Source: Candidatus Omnitrophus sp. (GTDB lineage: Bacteria > Omnitrophota > Gorgyraeia > Zapsychrales > Fredricksoniimonadaceae). From it: a stretch of DNA of 36,589 nt. This document shows, piece after piece, positions 12,182 through 20,577 of the stretch. Below the pieces are notes generated by a model. The model searched no databases. It worked only from the letters and a program-made list of their open reading frames with translations, and was not told the origin of the DNA. The stretch lies in NCBI GenBank assembly GCA_020719005.1, contig DYQZ01000009.1, positions 1 to 36,589 on the forward strand. The letters are read 5' to 3'. Each line of letters begins with the position of its first letter. The stretch's first letter is position 1. Position numbers and translations under genes: made by a program.

Positions 12182-14515
12182 TTAATTAAGATTGATCTTG
12201 AGGAACGTCTGGATCGCCGGGGAGAACTTCAGGATCACCGGTGTGAAAACGATCGCGACCATGCTCATGAGCTTAATGAGGATGTTAAGTGACGGACCGG
12301 AAGTATCCTTGCAAGGATCACCGACGGTGTCGCCGATAACAGCGGCCTGATGAACAGGGTTCTTCTGGCCATTCGGAAGCTTTTTGCCGCCGTGATGACC
12401 TTCTTCAACATACTTCTTGGCGTTATCCCATGCGCCACCAGCATTGTTGAGCATAGTTGCAAGCACGAAACCACACGCCATCGCACCGGTCAACAAACCG
12501 ATAACACCAGCAACACCAAAGATCAAACCGACCGCCACAGGCGTGATGATCGCGATCATAGAAGGAACGATCATCTCACGCTGAGCACCTTCGGTCGAGA
12601 TCGACACACAACGAGCATAATCAGCTCTTTCAGTACCAGCCATAATGCCTGGTTTTTCACGGAACTGACGACGGACTTCTTCAACCATGCGGCCAGCCGC
12701 ACGACCTACAGCCTTCATCGTCATGGCGCAGAACACGAACGCCATCATGCAACCAATGAACATCCCGCACAAAAGAAGCGGGTTCATGACATGGGCCTTG
12801 AACAAAGTCACCAGGTCAAGCATCGTCATCTGACGGATAGTGCCGACCGCGACTTCCTGTGCACCGACCATGATAGAACCAGTCTCATTAGCGATGTTAT
12901 ACATCCATGTTTTGACTTCTTCAAGGAACGCGGCCAAGAGTGCCAGCGCCGTAAGCGCAGCAGAACCGATCGCAAAACCCTTACCTGTCGCGGCTGTGGT
13001 GTTCCCGAGCGCATCGAGCGCATCTGTGCGCTGACGTACTTCTTTAGGAAGACCTGACATTTCCGCATTACCACCCGCGTTATCCGCAATAGGACCATAA
13101 GCATCGGTCGCAAGCGTGACACCGAGAGTTGAAAGCATACCGACCGCGGCGAAAGAAATGCCGTAAAGACCCATCATGAAATTCTGGAAACCACCGGCAA
13201 AACCAAACGCGCACATGATGGCCGCAACAATGGTGAGAACGGGAATTGCAGAAGAGAACATCCCTGTTGCCAAACCGTCAATGATAACGGTCGCTGGTCC
13301 CATGACCGCCTGATCCGCAATTTCCTGAGTAGGCTTGTTGGCATTCGATGTGTAATACTCCGTGGACTGTCCGATGATAACACCTGCCGCCAAACCTGCG
13401 ACGACCGCACCGAAAAGACCCCAGGTGATCATGCCCATTCCCGCCATGACAGCGACCACGATCAGAATAAGCGCAGAACTACCGAGCGTACCGGTCAATA
13501 ATGCCTTAAGTAACCCCTTTTGATCAGCGCTTTCATCACAACGGACCATCATCGTACCAATGATCGACATGAAATTACCGATACCGGCAACAACCATGGG
13601 TGCGATCACCAGCATCATGCCCTTGGAAACATCATAATTCGCATCCCCCTGAGCGGCGAACACGATGATAGAAGCACCGATGGAGCATGTGGCCAGAATA
13701 GAACCGCAGAACGATTCATAAAGGTCAGCACCCATACCAGCGACGTCACCAACGTTGTCCCCTACGTTATCCGCGATGGTCGCAGGATTGCGAGGATCAT
13801 CTTCCGGGATACCAGCTTCAACTTTACCAACAAGGTCAGCACCAACGTCGGCCGCCTTGGTGAAGATACCGCCGCCAACGCGTGCGAAGAGCGCTTGGGT
13901 GGATGCACCCATACCGAAGGTCAACATGGTGAGCGTGATCTCAATGAGCTTCTCATGCTGGGTCGTACCGGCTTTAACGAGCGTCAGACCAGCGAACTTA
14001 AGACCGGTAAGCATATTCTCAGGCGTGAAAAACACCTTATCGAGAAGAAGATACCAGAGACAAATATCCAACAAACCAAAACCAACGACAACAAGACCCA
14101 TGACAGCGCCAGAACGGAACGCAGCCGTGAGACCCTGATTCAAACTCTTTGAAGCCGCCTGAGCCGTGCGGTTAGACGCAGCCGTCGCTGTCTTCATTCC
14201 TAAGAAGCCGCAAAGACCAGAAAAGAAACCACCGGTCAAGAACGCCACCGGCACGAACGGGTTCTGAATACCATTAAGTGCCAAGATAAAGAACAACACT
14301 GCAAGCACAGCAAAAACAATACCGACCGTCTTATACTGCTTAAAGAGGTAGGCCATGGCACCTTCAGAGACATAACCCGCGATCTCCTGCATCTTTGCAC
14401 TGCCCTTGTCCATCGCGATCAACTGCTTATAGTAGATGAACGCGAAGATGAGCGCAGCCAAACTACCGGCCGGCGCCACCCACCAGATGGCTGGTGTAAA
14501 ATTAATTACTTCCAT
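12182..14515 (-). CDS. hppA: Membrane pyrophosphatase, K+-dependent (Na+ or H+ pump)
   Basis: A 777-aa membrane-integral pyrophosphatase that hydrolyses PPi and pumps Na+ and/or H+ outward, saving energy from biosynthetic PPi. About 16 membrane helices are evident. The signature motifs are intact: [46 protein letters not shown], and the C-terminal [17 protein letters not shown]. The segment [15 protein letters not shown] has Ala where K+-independent enzymes have Lys, which marks the K+-dependent class. Ion specificity (Na+ versus H+) depends on a Glu position I cannot place with confidence. The start is supported by AGGAGA 7 bp upstream; the gene is flanked by its own promoter and terminator, so it is monocistronic. 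Confidence 0.96.
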   Translation of the reverse strand: MEVINFTPAIWWVAPAGSLAALIFAFIYYKQLIAMDKGSAKMQEIAGYVSEGAMAYLFKQYKTVGIVFAVLAVLFFILALNGIQNPFVPVAFLTGGFFSGLCGFLGMKTATAASNRTAQAASKSLNQGLTAAFRSGAVMGLVVVGFGLLDICLWYLLLDKVFFTPENMLTGLKFAGLTLVKAGTTQHEKLIEITLTMLTFGMGASTQALFARVGGGIFTKAADVGADLVGKVEAGIPEDDPRNPATIADNVGDNVGDVAGMGADLYESFCGSILATCSIGASIIVFAAQGDANYDVSKGMMLVIAPMVVAGIGNFMSIIGTMMVRCDESADQKGLLKALLTGTLGSSALILIVVAVMAGMGMITWGLFGAVVAGLAAGVIIGQSTEYYTSNANKPTQEIADQAVMGPATVIIDGLATGMFSSAIPVLTIVAAIMCAFGFAGGFQNFMMGLYGISFAAVGMLSTLGVTLATDAYGPIADNAGGNAEMSGLPKEVRQRTDALDALGNTTAATGKGFAIGSAALTALALLAAFLEEVKTWMYNIANETGSIMVGAQEVAVGTIRQMTMLDLVTLFKAHVMNPLLLCGMFIGCMMAFVFCAMTMKAVGRAAGRMVEEVRRQFREKPGIMAGTERADYARCVSISTEGAQREMIVPSMIAIITPVAVGLIFGVAGVIGLLTGAMACGFVLATMLNNAGGAWDNAKKYVEEGHHGGKKLPNGQKNPVHQAAVIGDTVGDPCKDTSGPSLNILIKLMSMVAIVFTPVILKFSPAIQTFLKINLN

Positions 14516-14560
14516 ATGTTTCTCCTTTTATCTGTTTAAAAACTAACCCTTATATTAGAA

Positions 14561-14583
14561 AACCTAAACAGACTGTTTAGGTT
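14561..14583. promoter_or_regulatory. Perfect palindrome in the hppA leader
   Basis: AACCTAAACA-GAC-TGTTTAGGTT: 10-bp arms with a 3-nt centre, 46 bp before the hppA start and downstream of its predicted promoter. It could be an operator or an mRNA leader stem. Nothing else is seen in 14516-14653. Confidence 0.55.
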
Positions 14584-14653
14584 CACAGCGGGAAGACACT
14601 TCCTACATTGTCTGAGTAAGGAGTCTTCATCAATGTTGTGCAAAGTATTATTG

Positions 14654-14681
14654 ATTTTATTCTTTCTATAAGTTTTGGCAA
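14654..14681 (-). promoter_or_regulatory. Promoter of hppA
   Basis: On the minus strand TTGCCA (14676-14681), a 16-bp spacer, TAAAAT (14654-14659). It implies a leader of about 130 nt containing the palindrome at 14561-14583. Confidence 0.55.
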
Positions 14682-14725
14682 GCAAAAAAAGATAATTATG
14701 GTCTTCGTTAACCCTCTACAAAGAG

Positions 14726-15523
14726 TTAAGAATGGACATGGGGCACTCTAATGTGTAGAAGCATTCTCAAGAACTTACGAACATCCTCCAACGAACCCGA
14801 ACAATACTCCGCCTTCGATCGCACATCAGGCATGCCAACCTTAACCGTCAATCCTCGGTCACGCAACGCCTCAAACGCTGCCTCATCCGTCTTATCATCA
14901 CCAATAAAAATAGGAAGATGCTTCCTCTTGCCCCAAAACCGTAATAACCGTTTCACCGCCTGCCCCTTATCCATAGCGGTCGGCGACATGATCTCAACGA
15001 CCTTCTTTCCAGGCATGATCAAGATCCGTCCATGGTGGACAGCATCAGAACAAATATCAAGCACGATCCGCTTGGCTTTCTTTTCAGAACCCGACGACGC
15101 CTTGCGGTAGTGAACGGCCAATGAAAAAGGTTTTTGCTCTAACAGAATTCCTGGCAAACTATGCAGCCCCAATTGCAATCGAGAACGCAACTCACCTAAT
15201 TCACGAATATAACGCTTGGAAACTCGCTGTGAGGCTAGCCCCTTCACCTGAAACTCAATACCATGACTCCCAACATACGACATCCTCTTCACGGGGATCA
15301 TCTTTTTAAGGTCGCTTAATCCCCGTCCAGAAACGATCGTTACCTTAACATTCGGCAACTTCACCAAAGAGACCAATATCTCCCGTGCCTGAAAAGGCAA
15401 CTTTGCCTCGGCAGGTGTTGGCGCAATGGCTGAGAGCGTCCCATCGTAATCTAAGAACAGGGCCAGCGGCTCATGCGCGAGGCGCACGCGCCAATCGTCT
15501 AAATTAAGCAGAAGGTTTTTCAT
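14726..15523 (-). CDS. otsB: Trehalose-6-phosphate phosphatase
   Basis: A 265-aa HAD-superfamily phosphatase that removes phosphate from trehalose 6-phosphate. HAD motif I is FLDYDGTL (Asp25 nucleophile, Asp27 acid/base), motif II lies in TIVSGRG, and a late Lys and GDDKTDEAAF (motif IV) complete the site. The cap-region motifs YVGSHGIE and SLAVHYR are typical of OtsB. The start overlaps the otsA stop by 20 bp, implying translational coupling, and GGGATC/AGGA sequences lie upstream. It is the last gene of the GH15-otsA-otsB operon. Confidence 0.95.
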   Translation of the reverse strand: MKNLLLNLDDWRVRLAHEPLALFLDYDGTLSAIAPTPAEAKLPFQAREILVSLVKLPNVKVTIVSGRGLSDLKKMIPVKRMSYVGSHGIEFQVKGLASQRVSKRYIRELGELRSRLQLGLHSLPGILLEQKPFSLAVHYRKASSGSEKKAKRIVLDICSDAVHHGRILIMPGKKVVEIMSPTAMDKGQAVKRLLRFWGKRKHLPIFIGDDKTDEAAFEALRDRGLTVKVGMPDVRSKAEYCSGSLEDVRKFLRMLLHIRVPHVHS

Positions 15524-17756
15524 GATCCCGATTCCTTATGCCTGAAAGTTCCGAAACAATACTCCCCGCCCAGCGATAAACATTATTCTCCTGAACGATC
15601 TTTCTCATCGCTGCCATGCGCCGCCTCTGCTCTTCTGGAGACATGGTCACGGCCATACGGATGGCATCTGCGAACTCTTCTGTTGCATAAGGATTGATCG
15701 AAATAGCCTCTGTAAACTCCCTTATCGCACCCGTAAAACAGCTGAGCAATAAAACACCCGTTTCATCTTGCTTGGCCGCGACATATTCCTTGGCAACCAG
15801 ATTCATTCCGTCATGCAAAGAGCTCACAATACAAATGTCAGCCAAAGCATAAAAAGGAGCGATCTCTTCTGTCGAAAGATGTCGTTTGATATAAATGATC
15901 GGCTTGTAATCGCCGTCCGAATGTTTCCAGTTCACCTTCTCGACCAACTCATCGATCTCGCCACCAAGGTCATGATACCGCTTAATGTGTGTACGGCTCG
16001 GCGCCCCGATCTGAACAAAGACGAACTTCTTTTTATATTCCGGATTCTTCTCCAGAAAACGGTCAACCGCCAGAATGCGCTCGCCAATGCCTTTCGTGTA
16101 ATCAATACGATCGACACCCACCGCAACGATCTTGCCCTCAAGTTTGTGCTCCTTTCGAACCTTGGCCAATTCCTTCTCCAAGATCACATCTTCCGGCGAT
16201 GGCAAGGCAATACTGATCGGGAAAGCCCGCACAAGTGTTTCATGCGCACCCCTTACAATGCTGAACTTCTCAGTATTCAACCGACATTCAAGAAGCCGAT
16301 TAGCTGTCTCAAGAAAATTATTACAGTGATACTGCACATGGAATCCGATCAAGTCGCACGCCAACATACCGTTCAGGATCTGCTTTTGATACGGACACAC
16401 TGAGAAGACTTCCGGATTCGGCCACGGAATATGCCAAAAAAGCGCCACAACAACATCCGGACGCTTGGCCTTGATCATCGCCGGAAGAAGCGTGAAGTGA
16501 TAATCCTGAATAAAAACAAAAGCCGGACCCGAAGGCAATTCCTCAATAACCGCATCCGCGAACTTCTGATTCACCTTTTGATAAGTATCCCAATCTTTCT
16601 CACTAAAGATCGGTCGGGTATGCGTGATATGACACAGCGGCCATAAGCCTTCGTTAGAAAACCCGTAATAGTATTCCTCTTCTTCATCTTTCGTCAACCA
16701 AACACGCCGAAGAATATACCGATTATCCTCTGGCGGCACGCCGATCTTATCTTTAGAATTTACAAACTTCCTGTCCGCGTTCCCAGCACCGTGGGCGATC
16801 CAGGTGCCGCCCAAAGCACGCAGAATAGGACCAATGGCCGTGACAACACCACTAGCTGGGCGTATGCAAAGGATCTTCCCTGTCGCATCATCCGCCATAT
16901 GCATATACGGCTCGCGGTTAGACACGACCAGCATCGTACTGGTTCCCAGCTTGGCTTGAATAAAACTGCGAAGCTTGTTTTCAGTCCAGACTTCTTCCTT
17001 GTTCAACTGTGTCTGCGCATCTTCCACGATCGCCCGGCGAGCTACACGCAGACTCAACGCCACCTGCTCCACTTCATTAGCCAACTTGCCAAGCTCATCT
17101 TTGTCCGTTAAAGGATGCCGATGATGCGCTTCCTCTCCTCTTAAAAAACCCTTGAACCAATCTGTCAAACGCAACACCGGCAGCAGGAACATCTGCCGAA
17201 GAACAATGACCGAGGCAAGAATGATAAGGATAAAAAGAACAATGAGCGTGACACTGATCCCTTTCCAGATCTCACCCAAACGGCCTAAAACATATGATGT
17301 GTCATAAATGATCTCCACACTCCCGAGCGCCGATCCATCCTCTCTTAAAACCGGCAAGACATAACTGTAAACCGTGTAATCCTTAAACTTTTCAATGCCT
17401 GAGAACGGGATCTTATCCCTGAATACCGCCTCTAGATATGGTTTGGGCTTATCTTTCCAATCCGCAAATCTTTCCGTAATAGCAACGATCTTACTTTCCG
17501 CGTCATAGATCACGCATCCCTGCAAACGATCCCGCGTCTGGAACTTTTCAACCAGATAATTAGCATTTCGACTGTTGTGCATCTCGAGCACGGCCTGAAC
17601 AGAAAGCTCCATACTCTCTGCCACGGCCTTTGCCTTGCGCTTGAGCTCATCCATCAGCTTGTCTTCATCAGTTCTCGCCTGAACCATGCCAAACACCACA
17701 AAACCAGCGGCAACGATGATCAGGATCGGCAGGATAAAAAAGAATATCCTTCTCAT
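15504..17756 (-). CDS. otsA: Membrane-anchored trehalose-6-phosphate synthase with sensor and HAMP region
   Basis: A 750-aa fusion. Residues 5-27 are a membrane helix, and about 28-160 an extracytoplasmic domain of Cache/PAS-like pattern (LQGCVIYDAESKIVAITE, YSYVLPVLREDGSALGSVEIIYD). Residues 166-187 form a second helix, followed by a HAMP-like linker (about 188-240, LPVLRLTDWFKGFLRG, DELGKLANEVEQV). Residues 274 to about 745 are a GT20 trehalose-6-phosphate synthase: SNREPYMH, FIQDYHFTLLPAM, FWHIPWPNPEVF, DRIDYTKGI, SLHDGMNLVAKEYVAA. It makes trehalose 6-phosphate from UDP- or GDP-glucose and glucose 6-phosphate. Plain OtsA is about 470 aa and soluble; here the module order is that of a receptor. 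The first 4 bases overlap the GH15 stop (ATGA). Confidence 0.93.
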   Translation of the reverse strand: MRRIFFFILPILIIVAAGFVVFGMVQARTDEDKLMDELKRKAKAVAESMELSVQAVLEMHNSRNANYLVEKFQTRDRLQGCVIYDAESKIVAITERFADWKDKPKPYLEAVFRDKIPFSGIEKFKDYTVYSYVLPVLREDGSALGSVEIIYDTSYVLGRLGEIWKGISVTLIVLFILIILASVIVLRQMFLLPVLRLTDWFKGFLRGEEAHHRHPLTDKDELGKLANEVEQVALSLRVARRAIVEDAQTQLNKEEVWTENKLRSFIQAKLGTSTMLVVSNREPYMHMADDATGKILCIRPASGVVTAIGPILRALGGTWIAHGAGNADRKFVNSKDKIGVPPEDNRYILRRVWLTKDEEEEYYYGFSNEGLWPLCHITHTRPIFSEKDWDTYQKVNQKFADAVIEELPSGPAFVFIQDYHFTLLPAMIKAKRPDVVVALFWHIPWPNPEVFSVCPYQKQILNGMLACDLIGFHVQYHCNNFLETANRLLECRLNTEKFSIVRGAHETLVRAFPISIALPSPEDVILEKELAKVRKEHKLEGKIVAVGVDRIDYTKGIGERILAVDRFLEKNPEYKKKFVFVQIGAPSRTHIKRYHDLGGEIDELVEKVNWKHSDGDYKPIIYIKRHLSTEEIAPFYALADICIVSSLHDGMNLVAKEYVAAKQDETGVLLLSCFTGAIREFTEAISINPYATEEFADAIRMAVTMSPEEQRRRMAAMRKIVQENNVYRWAGSIVSELSGIRNRDHEKPSA

Positions 17757-19585
17757 AACATAGGCTCCTTCGTTGTCCCGCGTCCCACATCTGAAGAAAA
17801 AAGACGCGCACCACTATTCCACTGATAATTTGTCTCTAAAAGAAAGGCTGTTTGTATCAACGCTAAATGGGAATATCCCTGAGGAAAGTTACCCGTCAGA
17901 TGTCCGGTCTCAGGCTCAATGTCTTCAGACAACAGCCCCAACCGATTCACACACCCGATCATCTTGTCGAACATGACACGCGCGTCTTCCTGGCGCCCCG
18001 TCAGATAAAGCGCATTGATGAGCCAAAAAGTACACACGATAAACGCATTCTTAGGCGTTCCCAATTCATCATCTGCGGTATAACGCATCACAAACCCATT
18101 ACGCAAAAGATGTTTTGAGGCGGCCTCTACCGTCCCTATTATCCGATAATCATTATTGGGCAAGAAACCATAGTGAAGCATCATCAGGTTGGAGGCATCA
18201 AAATCTTTGGATTCATAGTGCATCACAAAACTATTGAGCTCAGAGCTCCAGCCGTGCGCCAGGATATCGGCCTTGATCTCCTCGGCAATAGCCAGATACC
18301 TGGGGGCATGTCTTTCTTTTCCGATAACACGACTGATCTTAGCCGCGCGGTCCATAGCCACCCAATTCATCAATTTTGAATGCACAAAATGTCGCGGCGG
18401 TCCTCGACGCTCCCAAATACCACAATCCGGCTCACGCCATGTCAGCGCAACTTTATTGGCGAGCGAACGCACAACCGTCCAAAGCTCTTCATCAAAATCC
18501 TTTTGATGATAAGGATTGGCGATAAAATATGAATACAAGGCCTCGATCAATTCGCCATAAACATCATTCTGTTTCTGTTGATAAGCTGCATTCCCCACAC
18601 GGACCGGCTTAGAACCCTTATACCCCGCTAAATGCCGCAACACCTTTTCATCCATCACGCGCTCACCATTGATCCCATACATGACCGCGATATTCTCCTT
18701 CTTGACCAGCATCCGCCCAAGAATAAACTCAATGTATCTCTCCGCCGAATGAACATGCCCCATGCGCGCGTAAAGATCAATGATCATGCTAGCATCCCGC
18801 ACCCAGCAAAAACGATAATCCCAATTACGGTCTCCGCCGATGATCTCCGGCAAAGAGGTCGTAGGTGCCGCGATCACTGCTCCCGTCCGCTGGAACATAA
18901 GAAGTTTAAGCGTAATGACCGAGCGGATCACGCTCTCCTTATAACGCTCCGGCACACGGGTGCGATAAACCCAGTCCATCCAATAGCTCTTCGTCTTCTC
19001 ATATTCCAAATATATCTTTTCCTGATTAATGAGTGACAGTTTTTCGTGATAGGAAAGCAGAAAATACGATGACGCCTTAAGCTCGATCGCTTCCCCATTC
19101 AGAAGAAGATCAAAATCAAGATCCGAATACAGGTAATAACTGTTGTACTCCCCTTCTGTAGAGGAGATCTTCAAATAATCCGGGAAACGTTTAAGATATG
19201 CCTCTGCCAATCCATAATTAAGGCACGGCTTCAGCTCAATCCTGATCCGCGGATGCCCTGAAATAACATGGATATTCCGATGGATCTCCGACGGGCAATG
19301 AACCTCACCGCCGCTGGTCAGAAATCGCGGCATGTAATCCATAACCTCAAAGACTCCGTCCCTGGTCTCAAAACGGGTCTTCAAGATCGGCGTGTGAAAA
19401 GAATAACTTTGCTCAATCTTGATCACCTCTTGTGCAGAAATACGAAAAAACCCGCCACGTTCTTCATCCAAAATACGCCCGAATAAAGAAGGCGAATCAA
19501 AAAATGGCAGGCACAACCAATCGATCGAAGCATCTGCCCCGATCAATGCAGCACTTGCACAGTTGCCGATGATCGCGTAATCCAT
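17753..19585 (-). CDS. GH15 family glycoside hydrolase (trehalase or glucoamylase-like)
   Basis: A 610-aa cytoplasmic protein of glycoside hydrolase family 15. It has the N-terminal domain of this group (IGNCASAALIGADASIDWLCLPFFDSPSLF). The (alpha/alpha)6 barrel motifs IGGDRNWDYRFCWVRDAS and LLSEDIEPETGHLTGNFPQGYSH are also present; the latter is the usual region of a catalytic Glu. Family members cleave trehalose or alpha-1,4 glucans with inversion; a place directly before otsA and otsB favours trehalose as substrate or product-related sugar, but that is context only. Its stop overlaps the otsA start by 4 bp. A GGGGGGG-rich ribosome site precedes the ATG. Confidence 0.9.
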   Translation of the reverse strand: MDYAIIGNCASAALIGADASIDWLCLPFFDSPSLFGRILDEERGGFFRISAQEVIKIEQSYSFHTPILKTRFETRDGVFEVMDYMPRFLTSGGEVHCPSEIHRNIHVISGHPRIRIELKPCLNYGLAEAYLKRFPDYLKISSTEGEYNSYYLYSDLDFDLLLNGEAIELKASSYFLLSYHEKLSLINQEKIYLEYEKTKSYWMDWVYRTRVPERYKESVIRSVITLKLLMFQRTGAVIAAPTTSLPEIIGGDRNWDYRFCWVRDASMIIDLYARMGHVHSAERYIEFILGRMLVKKENIAVMYGINGERVMDEKVLRHLAGYKGSKPVRVGNAAYQQKQNDVYGELIEALYSYFIANPYHQKDFDEELWTVVRSLANKVALTWREPDCGIWERRGPPRHFVHSKLMNWVAMDRAAKISRVIGKERHAPRYLAIAEEIKADILAHGWSSELNSFVMHYESKDFDASNLMMLHYGFLPNNDYRIIGTVEAASKHLLRNGFVMRYTADDELGTPKNAFIVCTFWLINALYLTGRQEDARVMFDKMIGCVNRLGLLSEDIEPETGHLTGNFPQGYSHLALIQTAFLLETNYQWNSGARLFSSDVGRGTTKEPML

Positions 19586-19866
19586 ATTTATGCCCCCCCC
19601 TAAAGAACTGTCCGAATCGGATACGGGATCCCCCTCGTCAAAAGATCCATTCTGGCCTTTGTCTTTTCTTTCTGAAGCGCATCCTGCAAGGCGATCGCTC
19701 CCACCATCAAAAGAAAGAACAACAATCTGATCAACTCATTCTAATACAGCATCAGCGCATAGTGATAATCAATATTCCGCACCACCAGATCCACTGACTA
19801 TGAAAGCCCAAAGGTTTATCATCATTTTTCTCATATGCAAACCTCCCCAGATGAGCGACACCCTCT
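19586..19866 (-). other. Gap with decayed small reading frames
   Basis: No confident gene. A strong GGGGAGG site sits before ATG 19834, but that frame closes after 21 codons (MRKMMINLWAF...). Two other frames then carry aromatic, membrane-like stretches: HSQWIWWCGILIIT, then DYHYALMLY. Farther on, a TTG frame (19600-19734) encodes a leader-like peptide, LIRLLFFLLMVGAIALQDALQ. Two single-base shifts would join the first three stretches, so this may be one or two degraded small membrane-protein genes. Confidence 0.35.
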
Positions 19867-19995
19867 TCATTTCTTTTCTTTGCGCTCCCGCTCTTCTTTC
19901 TCAACCTTATCGCCAGAGATCTTTACAAATATAAAAGAAGCGACCATAAAAACCATGAGACACGCAACAAAAATATTAGCTAGATCAATAAACAT
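19867..19995 (-). CDS. Small single-helix membrane protein, 42 aa
   Basis: The frame starts MFIDLANIFVACLMVFMVASFIFVK and ends in a highly charged tail (DKVEKEERERKEKK). This gives one membrane helix with a cytoplasmic Lys/Glu-rich end. An AGGA site 4 bp before the ATG, with another AGGAGA just upstream, supports translation at 19995; the 24 extra upstream codons overlap a structured leader. Unknown function. It follows the hydrogenase maturation genes and other small membrane ORFs. Confidence 0.55.
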   Translation of the reverse strand: MFIDLANIFVACLMVFMVASFIFVKISGDKVEKEERERKEKK

Positions 19996-20017
19996 ATTTT
20001 CCTTTTCTCCTAAAAAT

Positions 20018-20099
20018 GAAAGAGGCCGCCCCCGGTTCTCTTTCAAACCAGATGGCGGCCCGACCATCCAAACCCTCTGAAAAGCATTCGCTTTTCAGA
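20018..20099 (-). promoter_or_regulatory. Possible structured leader RNA before the 42-aa gene
   Basis: Read on the minus strand, three stems follow one another. They are TCTGAAAAGC/GCTTTTCAGA (20076-20085 with 20090-20099, perfect 10 bp), GATGG/CCATC, and GAAAGAG/CTCTTTC (20018-20024 with 20038-20044). The loops of the second and third carry complementary GGCCGCC (20024-20030) and GGCGGCC (20054-20060), which could form a kissing or pseudoknot contact. No known riboswitch consensus was recognised. Confidence 0.4.
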
Positions 20100-20153
20100 C
20101 CCATAATATTTTCTTAATTATAACAATGATTTCTAAATTTAAACTGCTTTCTT

Positions 20154-20249
20154 TTAAACGATCAAATATGATCTCACTGGGATCCTGGCAACGACCCCAG
20201 AAGAAGCCAAAATGATCATGACACCGGCTAGGCCCACTATGATCGGCAT
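20154..20249 (-). CDS. Possible 31-aa membrane peptide
   Basis: The frame MPIIVGLAGVMIILASSGVV... is one hydrophobic helix with a short basic tail. It starts 14 bp after the stop of the 94-aa gene, with a weak AGG 5 bp before the ATG. Compact hydrophobic composition and operon spacing favour a real small protein, but the size makes this uncertain. Confidence 0.35.
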   Translation of the reverse strand: MPIIVGLAGVMIILASSGVVARIPVRSYLIV

Positions 20250-20263
20250 AGTGACCTGTTCTA

Positions 20264-20548
20264 TTACGCTTTAACCGCCTGGATCGAAGAAGGCTTCTTC
20301 ATTCTCTCCCAGATCATGCCAATGAACCAGACAGCCAAAACAGCCGCTGACATAAGAACGCCCTTGAAAAGGTCCTGAGCCATATTAGGTGCGATCAAAA
20401 AGAATTCGCCATTCACCAAATGATCGGCTGCACTGAAAACAGCAGCACCGTAAAACATAAGGTTCAACTGCCCGATCTTCTGATCCTTGGTCTTACACCA
20501 TAAAATGGTCGTAACCACAGACGCTGTTGCTGGAACTGCATGACACAT
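20264..20548 (-). CDS. Small membrane protein with MCHAVP N-terminus
   Basis: A 94-aa protein with two or three probable membrane helices (about residues 7-20, 29-46 and 62-82). It starts with a strong AGGAGG ribosome site and lies 29 bp behind the HypC-HydE fusion. Its first residues, MCHAVP, echo the HypC N-terminus MC.A[IV]P, including the key Cys2, although the rest is not HypC. No family recognised. Co-location suggests a link to hydrogenase assembly, which is inference. Confidence 0.65.
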   Translation of the reverse strand: MCHAVPATASVVTTILWCKTKDQKIGQLNLMFYGAAVFSAADHLVNGEFFLIAPNMAQDLFKGVLMSAAVLAVWFIGMIWERMKKPSSIQAVKA

Positions 20549-20577
20549 GATGTATCCTCCTTGTATAACAATTAGAT

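Noticed and set aside
12350-13057. Long plus-strand open frame of 235 codons opposite hppA
   Set aside because: Lies wholly antisense to a gene with all family motifs; the product is His/Arg/Thr-rich with no known fold and no ribosome site.
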